A DNA stretch of 64,000 nucleotides from positions 124,001-188,000 of the forward strand of contig NZ_JBBMFT010000001.1 of NCBI RefSeq assembly GCF_040095835.1. Reading direction: 5' to 3'. Every line of letters begins with the position of its first letter. Position 1 is the first letter of the stretch. A model generated the notes under the pieces. The model did not search any database. It was not told the origin of the DNA and saw only the letters and a list, made by a program, of their open reading frames with translations. Positions 8,467-16,898 of the stretch are shown in pieces. Source of the DNA: Flavonifractor hominis (lineage in GTDB: Bacteria; Bacillota; Clostridia; Oscillospirales; Oscillospiraceae). Both the position numbers and the translations under genes were made by a program.

Positions 8467-9099
8467 ATGAGGAAGCAGAAGGTATCCACCGCGGTGATCC
8501 GTCGCCTGCCGCGGTATTACCGGCATTTGAATGATCTGTATCGGGCGGGAGTGGAGCGTATCTCTTCCAATGCCCTCGGAAAGTCTATGGGATTGACGGC
8601 CTCGCAGATCCGGCAGGATCTCTCCTGCTTTGGCGAGTTTGGACAGCAGGGGTATGGTTACAATGTGGAGAGCTTGCGCAGCGAGGTGTCCGATATTCTG
8701 GGGATGAACCGGGGCCATACCGCCGTGGTGCTTGGGGCGGGCAACTTGGGTCGGGCACTGATCGAGAATTTTCATTTTGAGCGCTCCGGCGTGATTCTGG
8801 CGGCCGCGTTTGACATTGACCGCAGCATCGTGGGGCGGGAGCTTTCCGGTGTACAGGTTTACCATGCCGATCAGCTGGAGGAATATTTGAGTTTGCATCC
8901 GGCCAGCATTGGGGTGCTTACCGTGCCGGGCAGTGCGGCGCCCCGCATTGCCGAACGTCTGGTAGGAGCCGGGGTAAGAGGGCTATGGAATTTTACCAAT
9001 ATTGAACTTAATGTCAAAGCACCTGGCCTAGTAGTAGAGGATGTGCATTTTGCAGACAGCCTTTTGGCACTGAGCTACATGATATCGGAGGAGCCATGA
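8467..9099 (+). CDS. rex: Redox-sensing transcriptional repressor Rex
   Basis: Rex is a dimeric repressor that leaves DNA when the NADH/NAD+ ratio rises and so controls fermentation and respiration genes. Starting at 8467 gives 210 residues, the family length. The N-terminal winged helix contains RRLPRYYR and the LTASQIRQDL recognition region; the Rossmann domain contains VVLGAGNLGRAL and later FDIDRSIVG. The start choice follows from the promoter; the ribosome site is weak. Its stop overlaps the start of a secreted SLH-domain protein by 4 nt, an uncommon partner. No clear Rex box is seen at its own promoter. Confidence 0.93.
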   Translation: MRKQKVSTAVIRRLPRYYRHLNDLYRAGVERISSNALGKSMGLTASQIRQDLSCFGEFGQQGYGYNVESLRSEVSDILGMNRGHTAVVLGAGNLGRALIENFHFERSGVILAAAFDIDRSIVGRELSGVQVYHADQLEEYLSLHPASIGVLTVPGSAAPRIAERLVGAGVRGLWNFTNIELNVKAPGLVVEDVHFADSLLALSYMISEEP

Positions 9100-10229
9100 A
9101 AAAAGCAGCGGCCGCCCTTCTAGCGGCATTGATCCTGGGGAGTACGGTGGCGGTATATGCATCCGGAAGTGTGGAGGAGTCACTGATTTCCCGAAGCTAT
9201 TTAAATGACACTTATTTGCCCGCTGTACAGCAGCAGGCAGAGCAGCGGGTAGAGCAGCAGACCGGACAGAGTTATCAGGAAGCGTTGGATGCACTCAATG
9301 TAGAGCAGTGCGGCTATCTGGTGCAGGCTGGCAGCACGCTGGAATATGCGCAGAGTATGACGGATCTGCGGGTTAAAAAAGGTGATGTGATTGGTCTGAG
9401 CACTGGCTCAGGGGCCATGACCCTGGCGGGGAGTGCTGTGCTTTCCAGCGGGGCCGGAGTGGATGTGACAGCGGGACAACAGGTTTCCAATGGTACGGCA
9501 TTGACAGCCCGTCATCGCTGCCTGGCGGGAGAGGGGGAGCCTGTGACGCTGCTGGTTACCTCAGATACAGCGGTGGTAAGTGTAGAGGGAGCCTATACGA
9601 TCCTGTCCGGTTCCGGTGTGGACTACAATGCCCTGGCAGACGCACTCAGCGCCATGGGCCTGTTCCGCGGAACCGGAACGGCATACGGAAAGGGATATGA
9701 TCTGGAAATCCCGCCCACCCGCAGTGTAGGACTGGTGATGTTTCTGCGCCTGATCGGGGAGGAGCAGGCTGCCCTCTCCAGCACAGCAGCCAATCCGTTT
9801 GTAGATACGCCGGACTGGTGTGACCGCTATGTGGCCTATGCCTACTCCAAGGGCTACACCAAGGGTGTGGGTACCAGTGCAGCGGGTCAAATGTATTTTG
9901 GACCGAATACAGAGATCTCAGCGGGGGAGTATGTGACCTTCCTGCTGCGGGCGCTGGGATATAGCGACAGCGGCACATCGCCCGATTTCTCCTGGGACAA
10001 CGCCGTGGAGAAGAGCGTACAGTTTGGGGTGTTCAATGAAGCAGAACAGGCCATGCTGGAGGAAGACACTTTCCTGCGGGCACAGGTGGCTTACCTGTCG
10101 TACTTTGCTCTGTCCGCTCCCCTTAAAAGTGGCAGTGGAACGCTCCTGGATCAAGTGGCAGCAGGTGGCTTGGACAAGGCATCTGCTCAGGCTGTGATGA
10201 GTGCCGTTACTGTATCACGTATCCAGTGA
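9096..10229 (+). CDS. Secreted SLH-domain protein, translationally coupled to rex
   Basis: This 377-residue protein has a signal peptide (about 1-23, ending AVYASG) and a Gln/Glu-rich helical stretch (about 40-65). A beta-rich middle region follows (about 75-175), with repeated Gly/Ser-Ala-Val segments. The C-terminal half resembles S-layer homology repeats (about 205-345), with phrases such as NPFVDTPDW..YVAYAYSKGYTKG and FGPNTEISAGEYVTFLLRALGY. SLH repeats bind secondary cell-wall polymer, so it is probably a surface protein. It starts inside the rex stop (ATGA) and ends at a strong terminator. Its function beyond wall attachment is not recognised. Confidence 0.75.
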   Translation: MKKAAAALLAALILGSTVAVYASGSVEESLISRSYLNDTYLPAVQQQAEQRVEQQTGQSYQEALDALNVEQCGYLVQAGSTLEYAQSMTDLRVKKGDVIGLSTGSGAMTLAGSAVLSSGAGVDVTAGQQVSNGTALTARHRCLAGEGEPVTLLVTSDTAVVSVEGAYTILSGSGVDYNALADALSAMGLFRGTGTAYGKGYDLEIPPTRSVGLVMFLRLIGEEQAALSSTAANPFVDTPDWCDRYVAYAYSKGYTKGVGTSAAGQMYFGPNTEISAGEYVTFLLRALGYSDSGTSPDFSWDNAVEKSVQFGVFNEAEQAMLEEDTFLRAQVAYLSYFALSAPLKSGSGTLLDQVAAGGLDKASAQAVMSAVTVSRIQ

Positions 10230-10235
10230 AACTAA

Positions 10236-10273
10236 AGAAAGTCCCAGCCGCCTTCCGGCGGCTGGGACTTTCT
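10236..10273 (+). terminator. Intrinsic terminator after the rex operon
   Basis: A perfect 17-bp stem (10236-10252 with 10257-10273) has a TTCC loop. Confidence 0.88.
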
Positions 10274-10316
10274 CTATGCTGAAAATAGAAAATCTGTTCG
10301 GGACCTTTTTTGGTGT

Positions 10317-10334
10317 AGTTGTATATTGACAACT
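10317..10334. promoter_or_regulatory. Putative MarR operator AGTTGT-N6-ACAACT
   Basis: This perfect 6-bp inverted repeat with a 6-nt spacer overlaps the -35 box of the marR promoter. A related CAACTA half-site lies at 10345-10350 by the -10 box. The position suggests autorepression by the adjacent MarR protein; binding is inferred. Confidence 0.5.
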
Positions 10335-10354
10335 GTTAGCAATGCAACTAAAAT
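10326..10354 (+). promoter_or_regulatory. Promoter of the marR-ABC exporter operon
   Basis: TTGACA and TAAAAT are separated by 17 nt, about 30 nt before the MarR start. Confidence 0.75.
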
Positions 10355-10383
10355 AAAGAGTACAGAAAGAAAGGAGAGATTAA

Positions 10384-10818
10384 ATGTGCCAGAGGCGCCA
10401 CGTTGGATATGAAATTAAGGCATTATCCAATCTGTTGCGGCGTAAGGTACTGGAGTTGACTGCACAGCCGGAGTACGATGAGTTTACGGAGATGCAAGGG
10501 AAATTGTTGGAATTTCTCTGTCGGAACAAGGACCAGGAGATTTGTCAAAAAGACATTGAAGAGGCCTTTTATATCCGCCGTTCCACGGCTTCGCGGGTAT
10601 TGAAGCGGATGGAAGAAGAAGGATTTATTGTTCGATGCTCCGTAACCCGGGATGCCAGGCTCAAGCGGGTTATACCGACCGCAAAAGCAGAAGCACTCCA
10701 CCAACAGATTGAGGCACGCATCCAGAAAATAGAAGAGGTGTTGACCCGAGGGCTGACCCAATCGGAAGTGGATCAGTTTATGGCAACTGTGGAGAAATTA
10801 AAGGGCAACCTCATGTGA
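10384..10818 (+). CDS. MarR family transcriptional regulator
   Basis: This 144-residue winged-helix regulator has the MarR plan: an N-terminal dimer helix, a DNA-binding core (about 55-105) with IEEAFYIRRSTASRVLKRMEEEGFI as helix-turn-helix and early wing, and a C-terminal dimer helix. GGAGAG precedes the ATG. It leads an operon with two ABC half-transporters, the usual arrangement for a drug-responsive repressor of an exporter. The effector is unknown. Confidence 0.88.
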   Translation: MCQRRHVGYEIKALSNLLRRKVLELTAQPEYDEFTEMQGKLLEFLCRNKDQEICQKDIEEAFYIRRSTASRVLKRMEEEGFIVRCSVTRDARLKRVIPTAKAEALHQQIEARIQKIEEVLTRGLTQSEVDQFMATVEKLKGNLM

Positions 10819-10840
10819 GCCGTCCCTGTGGGGAACGGCT
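10818..10840 (+). terminator. Weak hairpin between marR and the ABC genes
   Basis: An AGCCGTCCC/GGGAACGGCT stem with one bulge is followed by TTCTTATTTTCT. It could act as a partial terminator lowering exporter expression relative to the regulator. Confidence 0.4.
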
Positions 10841-10880
10841 TCTTATTTTCTATCTATTCTGAATTTTAGGAGGGAACTGT

Positions 10881-12620
10881 ATGAAGAAAAAAAGGGGACT
10901 GACCAGTTGTATCCAAGAATTCAAACGAGATACGATTTTGACGCCTATCTTCGTTATTGGTGAAGTGGCGTTTGATGTACTCATCCCCATGATGACCGGC
11001 AAATTGTTGGATGAGGGCGTCAAGGCAGGCAGCATGTCTCATATTCTGCAATACGGTGCCACAGTGGTGGCCATGGCCTTGATTGCGCTGCTGCTGGGGG
11101 CCCTGTCGGGCCGGTTTGCCGCCCGGGCATCTACCGGATTTTCCCGCAATCTGCGCCGTGAGATGTACCGGAATGTTCAGAAATTTTCCTTTTCCAACAT
11201 TGATAAATTTTCCACCGGCGGTATTATTACCCGTCTGACCACCGATGTGACCAATGTACAGATGGCATTTATGATGATCATTCGTATTGCGGTGCGCTGC
11301 CCCATCATGCTCATCTGCGCCTGGGGCTTGACCTATACGATTAATCCCAAGCTGGCACTTATCTTCCTGGTGGTAGTGCCCGTTCTGGCCGTGGGTATTC
11401 TGATTATCATGAAATCGGCTCACCCTCTTTTTGAACGGGTGTTCAAAAAGTACGACTGGCTGAACAATGTGGTGCAGGAGAACCTACTGGGTATCCGGGT
11501 TGTCAAGTCCTTTGTCCGTGAGGACTATGAGAAGGAGAAATTCGGAAAGGTTTCCAATGAGATCTATAAGGATTTCTCCAAAGCGGAGAAAATTATTGCC
11601 TTTAACATGCCCTTAATGCAGGTGTGCGTCTATGCCTGCATGCTGACTGTCTCCTGGATTGGTGCGAACCTGGTAGTGGGTGGCGACCTGACCACCGGTC
11701 AGTTGACCAGCATGTTCAGCTACATCATGATGATTCTGATGAGTCTGATGATGTGTTCCATGGTACTGGTGCAGATCATCCTGGCCCGGGCTTCTGCCGA
11801 GCGAATCAAAGAACTGCTCAATGAGGAGAGCGATCTGAAAAACGGACCCAACCCGGTACTGGAGATGAAGGACGGCTCCGTTGTTTTTGAGAACGTTAGC
11901 TTCAGCTATGCCAAAGACCCGGAGAAGGAATGCCTGAAGGATGTGAATCTCACCATCAAATCCGGCGAGACCGTAGGCATCCTGGGTGGTACCGGTACCT
12001 CCAAGACCACCCTTGTCCAGCTGATTCCGCGTCTGTACGATGCCACTGAAGGGCGTGTGCTGGTAGGTGGCGTAGACGTGCGGGACTATGATATGGAAGC
12101 CCTGCGGGAGCAGGTGGCTATGGTTTTGCAGAAGAATGTGCTGTTTTCCGGAACCATTAAGGAGAATCTGCGCTGGGGCAACAAGGAAGCCACCGATGAG
12201 GAAATGATCCGGGTGTGCAAGTTGGCTCAGGCCGATCCCTTCATCCAGGAGTTCCCCGACAAATATGATACCTACATTGAGCAGGGCGGTTCCAACGTAT
12301 CTGGCGGCCAGAAGCAGCGCCTGTGTATTGCCCGGGCCTTGCTGAAGAAGCCCAAGATCCTGATCCTGGACGATTCTACCTCCGCAGTGGACACCAAGAC
12401 TGATGCCCTGATCCGTAAGGCCTTCCGGGAGGAAATTCCGGAGACCACCAAATTTATTATTGCTCAGCGCATTTCCTCGATTGAGGATGCGGACAAGATA
12501 CTGGTGATGGATGGCGGAAAGATTGCTGCCATGGGTACTCACGAGGAATTGCTCCAGAGCTGTGATATTTACCGTGAGATTTATGAGTCCCAGACGAAGG
12601 GAGGAAGCGACGATGAATAA
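10881..12620 (+). CDS. ABC exporter half-transporter with degenerate NBD
   Basis: This 579-residue half-transporter has six transmembrane helices (about 20-310) fused to a nucleotide-binding domain (about 335-575). Walker A is GGTGTSKTT and the signature is VSGGQKQR, but Walker B reads LILDDSTSAVD, with Asp where the catalytic Glu normally sits. In heterodimeric type IV exporters such as BmrCD or TM287/288 one subunit carries this substitution and forms the non-hydrolytic site. AGGAGGG precedes the ATG. It overlaps the second subunit gene by 8 nt, which supports a heterodimer. Cargo is unknown; lipids, peptides or drugs are typical. Confidence 0.9.
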   Translation: MKKKRGLTSCIQEFKRDTILTPIFVIGEVAFDVLIPMMTGKLLDEGVKAGSMSHILQYGATVVAMALIALLLGALSGRFAARASTGFSRNLRREMYRNVQKFSFSNIDKFSTGGIITRLTTDVTNVQMAFMMIIRIAVRCPIMLICAWGLTYTINPKLALIFLVVVPVLAVGILIIMKSAHPLFERVFKKYDWLNNVVQENLLGIRVVKSFVREDYEKEKFGKVSNEIYKDFSKAEKIIAFNMPLMQVCVYACMLTVSWIGANLVVGGDLTTGQLTSMFSYIMMILMSLMMCSMVLVQIILARASAERIKELLNEESDLKNGPNPVLEMKDGSVVFENVSFSYAKDPEKECLKDVNLTIKSGETVGILGGTGTSKTTLVQLIPRLYDATEGRVLVGGVDVRDYDMEALREQVAMVLQKNVLFSGTIKENLRWGNKEATDEEMIRVCKLAQADPFIQEFPDKYDTYIEQGGSNVSGGQKQRLCIARALLKKPKILILDDSTSAVDTKTDALIRKAFREEIPETTKFIIAQRISSIEDADKILVMDGGKIAAMGTHEELLQSCDIYREIYESQTKGGSDDE

Positions 12621-14502
12621 GATGCCAACAGACAAGAAGACGGTGAAAAAGACCCATACCGTGCGCAGGCTGATGAGTTATGTAGGCCGGGGCTATGGTA
12701 TTCGCTTTATTCTGGTGCTGCTGTGCATTCTGGTAAGTGCCATTGCCTCCGTTTCCGGATCCCTGTTCCTGGGTTCTCTGATCGACGACTACATCACGCC
12801 TCTAATGGCCATGGACAATCCGGTATTTGACGGGCTGCTTCATGCTTTGATCATGATGGGCTGTCTGTACCTTACTGGTGCCTTGTGTGCTCTGGCCTAT
12901 AACCGCCTGATGGTGACCATTTCCCAGGGTGTACAGAAGAAAATCCGTGATGATTTGTTTGGCCACATGCAGTCACTGCCGATCAAGTATTTTGATACCC
13001 ATGCCCACGGCGACGTGATGAGCGTGTATACCAACGATGTGGATACCCTGCGTCAGATGTTCTCTCAGAGTATCCCACAGGTAATCAACTCTCTGATGAT
13101 GATCGTGGTGGCCTTCATCGGCATGCTGACCACGGACCTGCTGCTCACTGGTGTGGTCATCCTGTGCATCATTGTTATGCTGTGTGTTACCCGGTTCCTG
13201 GCCGGGCGCAGTGGTCGTTACTTTGTCCGTCAGCAGGTAAAACTGGGTGACCTGAACGGCTATATCGAGGAGATGATCAACGGCCAGAAGGTGGTCAAAG
13301 TCTTCTGCCATGAGCAAGAGGCACAGGAGGGATTTGACCGTGTAAACGACGCTTTGTTTGAGAGCGCCGATAAGGCCAATAAATATGCCAATATTCTTAT
13401 GCCCATTCTGATCAATATTGGCAACATCCAGTATGTGATCATTGCCATGGCTGGCGGTGCCCTTGCACTCAGCGGTGTGGGGCCTGGCATCACCCTGGGC
13501 GTCATCGCAACCTTCCTTCAGCTGTCCAAGAGCCTGTCCAACCCCATCAGCCAAATCTCTCAGCAACTTAACTCTGTTGTTATGGCCCTGGCCGGTGCCC
13601 AGCGTATTTTTGATCTGATGGATGAGCCCCCGGAGGAAGACCATGGTAAAGTGACGCTGGTGAACGTATCCTTTGATAAGGACGGCAATCTGTTGGAGAG
13701 CAGCCAGCGCACCAATATCTGGGCTTGGAAAGTGCCTCAGGAGGACGGCAGCTTTGCCTATGTCCGCCTGACCGGCGATGTGCGTTTTGATGATGTGGAC
13801 TTTGCCTACGAGGAGGGTAAGACCATCCTCCATGATATCACCTTGTTTGCCAAACCGGGCCAGAAGCTGGCTTTCGTAGGAGCTACCGGTGCAGGAAAGA
13901 CCACCATCACCAATCTTATCAACCGCTTCTATGATATCGCCGATGGTAAGATTCACTACGACGGCATTTCCATCAACGATATCCACAAGCCGGATCTGCG
14001 ACGCTCTCTTGGCATTGTGCTTCAGGATACCAACCTCTTTACCGGTACCGTCCGGGAGAACATCCGTTACGGCAATCTGGATGCCACTGATGAAGAGGTA
14101 GAGGCTGCTGCTGTGCTGGCCAACGCCGACGATTTCATCCGCCGTCTGCCTCAGGGCTACGATACCATGCTCACCGGCAACGGCGCCAACCTGTCCCAGG
14201 GCCAGCGCCAGCTTATCGCCATTGCCCGTGCGGCTGTGGCCGATCCACCGGTGATGATTCTGGACGAGGCTACTTCCTCCATTGATACCCGGACCGAGGC
14301 CATTGTGCAGCAAGGTATGGATGCCCTGATGTGCGGGCGCACCGTATTCGTCATTGCCCACCGGCTTTCTACCGTGCGCAACTCTGATGCCATCATGGTT
14401 CTGGACCACGGCCGCATTGTGGAGCGGGGCAGCCATGAGGATCTGATCTCCCAGCACGGGTTGTACTATCAACTGTATACCGGTGCCTTTGAACTGGAGT
14501 AA
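12613..14502 (+). CDS. ABC exporter half-transporter with canonical NBD
   Basis: This 629-residue partner of the preceding subunit has a longer N-terminal tail, six transmembrane helices (about 25-335) and a nucleotide-binding domain (about 395-625). It has an intact Walker A (GATGAGKTT), Walker B with catalytic Glu (MILDEATSSID) and switch His (VIAHRLST). The signature reads LSQGQRQL rather than LSGGQ. An insertion of roughly 35 residues before the NBD (about 350-385) is typical of this exporter group. The ATG at 12613 has GGGAGG upstream and lies inside the previous gene's last codons; a frame from 12511 is an artefact of that overlap. Confidence 0.92.
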   Translation: MNKMPTDKKTVKKTHTVRRLMSYVGRGYGIRFILVLLCILVSAIASVSGSLFLGSLIDDYITPLMAMDNPVFDGLLHALIMMGCLYLTGALCALAYNRLMVTISQGVQKKIRDDLFGHMQSLPIKYFDTHAHGDVMSVYTNDVDTLRQMFSQSIPQVINSLMMIVVAFIGMLTTDLLLTGVVILCIIVMLCVTRFLAGRSGRYFVRQQVKLGDLNGYIEEMINGQKVVKVFCHEQEAQEGFDRVNDALFESADKANKYANILMPILINIGNIQYVIIAMAGGALALSGVGPGITLGVIATFLQLSKSLSNPISQISQQLNSVVMALAGAQRIFDLMDEPPEEDHGKVTLVNVSFDKDGNLLESSQRTNIWAWKVPQEDGSFAYVRLTGDVRFDDVDFAYEEGKTILHDITLFAKPGQKLAFVGATGAGKTTITNLINRFYDIADGKIHYDGISINDIHKPDLRRSLGIVLQDTNLFTGTVRENIRYGNLDATDEEVEAAAVLANADDFIRRLPQGYDTMLTGNGANLSQGQRQLIAIARAAVADPPVMILDEATSSIDTRTEAIVQQGMDALMCGRTVFVIAHRLSTVRNSDAIMVLDHGRIVERGSHEDLISQHGLYYQLYTGAFELE

Positions 14503-14523
14503 AAAAATCCGTTTTATCCACGC

Positions 14524-14550
14524 ACCCATACCGGCTCCTGGCATAGTATG
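14524..14550 (+). promoter_or_regulatory. Possible SigK-like promoter of the cysteine-rich micropeptide
   Basis: AC followed after 16 nt by CATAGTATG loosely matches the late mother-cell SigK pattern (AC, 16-17 nt, CATANNNTA). The leader behind it can fold into a GC-rich hairpin (14564-14579) nested in a longer stem. The match is weak and offered only because related small proteins are spore-associated. Confidence 0.25.
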
Positions 14551-14620
14551 AAGTGAGACCGGCGCGGCGGCCCCGCCGCATCGCTCCCGGTTTCCATCTT
14601 CGATCAGGAGGTATTTTGGA

Positions 14621-14770
14621 ATGGGTTGTTGTAATAGCGGTAGCGGGTTTGGTGGCGGTGGCTGCCTGTGGATCATCCTGATTATCATTCTGCTGTGCTG
14701 CTGCTGCGGCGGCAATATGGGCGGAAATGGCTGCGGCTGCAACAATGGCTGCGGAAACAGCTGCTGCTGA
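14621..14770 (+). CDS. Cysteine- and glycine-rich membrane micropeptide (49 aa)
   Basis: Translation gives 49 residues: a short MGCCNSGSGFGGGG head, one hydrophobic helix (LWIILIIILL, about 16-25), a run of four Cys, and a Gly/Asn/Cys-rich tail ending in two Cys. I count 12 cysteines. A strong AGGAGG lies upstream and a terminator lies 14 nt after the stop, so it is a complete gene. Glycine-rich peptides with one membrane helix, such as the YjcZ/YhaM-type small spore proteins of Bacilli and Clostridia, look similar. The clustered cysteines suggest disulfide cross-linking or metal binding, but function is unknown. Confidence 0.6.
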   Translation: MGCCNSGSGFGGGGCLWIILIIILLCCCCGGNMGGNGCGCNNGCGNSCC

Positions 14771-14783
14771 TCCATAAGAAAAT

Positions 14784-14813
14784 AGAGCGGGTCCCCATTC
14801 GGGGGCCCGCTCT
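14784..14813. terminator. Terminator between the micropeptide and the histidine kinase
   Basis: A 13-bp stem (14784-14796 with 14801-14813, one G-T pair) with an ATTC loop is followed on the plus strand by TGCTTTTTG. It also lies just after the histidine kinase stop on the minus strand. Confidence 0.8.
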
Positions 14814-14825
14814 TGCTTTTTGTAC

Positions 14826-16898
14826 TCAGGAAAATTCCGCTGGTGTATCGTCCGCTTCCGGTTGTTTTGAGGTCAGGGGGAAGGCGACCGTTGCGGTAAA
14901 CAGATCGGCTTGGGTCTGCACCTGAAAACGGCCGCCGCAGGCCTCGGTAAAGGTTCGGGCGATGGACAGACCCAGTCCGCTGCCTCCGTCGGTGCGGCTG
15001 GCGTCACCACGGACGAAGCGTTCCGTCAGGTCCACGCCGCCGGGCAGTTCGTCCCGGGAGGTGTTTTGAAGGATTGCTTGTGCCTGAGTGTCCTCCACTA
15101 TCAGCTGGAGGTAAATCCGGGAGCCCTCCAGCGAGTACTTCAGGGCATTGCCAATAAGATTCTGAAACACCCGGTAGAGGCGGTCGCCGTCGGCCTCGAT
15201 CCAAACAGGCTCTTCAGGGAGGGTGACGCGCAGGAGGAAGGAGCTGGCCTCGATGGCTTCGTTCATATCGGCCAGTGTCTGGCGCAGGAGCTTGGCAAAA
15301 TCAATGGGCCGGCAGTGGGTGGGCAGGTTGCCGGTGGCCGCCTTGCTTACCTCAAATACATCCTGCACCATGGTCTGCAGCCGCCTTGCCTTGTCGGAGA
15401 GGATGCGGATATAGTCGTTCACATGTTCCGGCAGCCCCGGTTCTTGCTGGAGAAGTTCGGTATAGCTGATGATGGAGGTCAGAGGTGTTTTCAGGTCGTG
15501 TGATACATTGGCGATGAGTTCTACCTTCATCCGTTCGCTCTTCATTTGACCAGCCAGGGCGGTGCGCAATCCATCTTCCATGTGGGCAAGGCTCTGGGCC
15601 GCGTCCAGTAGATCAGAATCCTCCGGGAGAGGCAGCGTGTCCACAGGCTGTCCTTCTCCGGCAGCTTTGATGTGGGCCAGCAGCCGGTCCATGTCCGCTG
15701 TGGCGGTGCGGTTTCGTTTCATCAGCCAGAGTTGAGCGGCAATCAGACCAACCCCGGCCAGACAGAGGACCGCCAGCAGCAGCGGACCAAGGCCAGAGTA
15801 GAAGCGGTAGTCGTACAACCAGGGGACCCATATAGCACAGAACAGGAAAAAGGGAATACACAGCAAAAACTGGAGCACAGAGCGCCGGTCCATCCGCTGC
15901 TGTACCGGCCAGCGCAGTTCCTGACGGCGCAGCAGCCGGGCACAGGCAGCACAAAAGCTGTGGATGCGCAGCTGCCCGAAATTGTACCGCAGGTCGTTGA
16001 GATAGAAGTAACACCACCATATGACCGCGGGCACCGACAAATAGCTCAGGGGACTGTTGTGCAAATAACCCTGTATCAACAGATTGATACTGACCACGAT
16101 GGCGTAGGCTCCCAGAAAACATAGGGGGATAAGCAGCAATACCTTGATTTCCAGCCAAATGTGCCCGGTAAACCAAGCGATGGCACGGTCGGCATGTACC
16201 TTGTGCCTGTGCCAGAAAATGGACAGGATAATCAGTGCCACTCCGGCTATAGGCGGCACAATCAGCAGCCAGATGAGGATCGCGCGGACCGTGCGCATGT
16301 CCTGTACAAGGGAATAAAGACCGTAGCTGGTGTTGTACTGCACAGGGGTTTGTGCTGCTGCCATGCAGACTGTGATGTCAGCGTAGGACGGATCATAAGG
16401 TGTATTTCCCGTGGTGTAACCGGGGACGAACCAGTCTTCCTCTGTACTGCGGAACATGCCGTCTCCATAGACGTCTATCTCCTGGCCGTCTTTATGGATG
16501 GTGACTTTGCTTCCGTCAAAATAGAGCAGAAAATTATAGCCATCCGGCGCCTGGGTGGAGGTGAGGGCGTTGGTATTGGAAAGAAGGGTCTGGCCATCCT
16601 TTTTCACCCAGAAGAGAAGGTTGTAGTCCTCTGTATCGACCGGCAATCCGGCGCTGTCCTCCGGTGCCGCTGCATAGTCCAGCAAGGAGTAGAGGCGGCT
16701 GCTTATGGCGCTGCGGAAGAAAGTGGTTTGCTGATAGTCCGATTGGAGTGCGTCAGCAAAATACTGAGCATAGTGGCTGTCCCGGTAGGTGACGAACAGC
16801 AAAAAATAGGCTGCTGCGGAGAAGACCAGCAGGCTGATCCCCAGCACAAAGGCCAGAAAGGCCAGGGCAGGTTTAATGCTTCTCGATTTTGTATCCAA
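14826..16898 (-). CDS. Two-component sensor histidine kinase
   Basis: This 690-residue membrane kinase has a transmembrane helix at about 13-35 and an extracytoplasmic sensor region to about 205. Several further hydrophobic helices follow (about 205-230, 245-275, 285-305, 345-390), then a HAMP-like linker. The kinase core contains the H-box ANVSHDLKTPLTSI (phospho-accepting His near residue 475), an N-box (QNLIGNALKYS) and a G-box (GSGLGLSIA). It starts with TTG at 16898, inside the end of the response regulator gene, with AGGTGG upstream. The signal is not evident. A VanS/PhoR-like role in envelope sensing is possible. Confidence 0.9.
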   Translation of the reverse strand: MDTKSRSIKPALAFLAFVLGISLLVFSAAAYFLLFVTYRDSHYAQYFADALQSDYQQTTFFRSAISSRLYSLLDYAAAPEDSAGLPVDTEDYNLLFWVKKDGQTLLSNTNALTSTQAPDGYNFLLYFDGSKVTIHKDGQEIDVYGDGMFRSTEEDWFVPGYTTGNTPYDPSYADITVCMAAAQTPVQYNTSYGLYSLVQDMRTVRAILIWLLIVPPIAGVALIILSIFWHRHKVHADRAIAWFTGHIWLEIKVLLLIPLCFLGAYAIVVSINLLIQGYLHNSPLSYLSVPAVIWWCYFYLNDLRYNFGQLRIHSFCAACARLLRRQELRWPVQQRMDRRSVLQFLLCIPFFLFCAIWVPWLYDYRFYSGLGPLLLAVLCLAGVGLIAAQLWLMKRNRTATADMDRLLAHIKAAGEGQPVDTLPLPEDSDLLDAAQSLAHMEDGLRTALAGQMKSERMKVELIANVSHDLKTPLTSIISYTELLQQEPGLPEHVNDYIRILSDKARRLQTMVQDVFEVSKAATGNLPTHCRPIDFAKLLRQTLADMNEAIEASSFLLRVTLPEEPVWIEADGDRLYRVFQNLIGNALKYSLEGSRIYLQLIVEDTQAQAILQNTSRDELPGGVDLTERFVRGDASRTDGGSGLGLSIARTFTEACGGRFQVQTQADLFTATVAFPLTSKQPEADDTPAEFS

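Noticed and set aside
12973..14775. Minus-strand frame of 600 codons opposite the second ABC half-transporter.
   Set aside because: The plus strand encodes complete Walker motifs; the antisense translation is His/Gln-rich and unlike a real protein.
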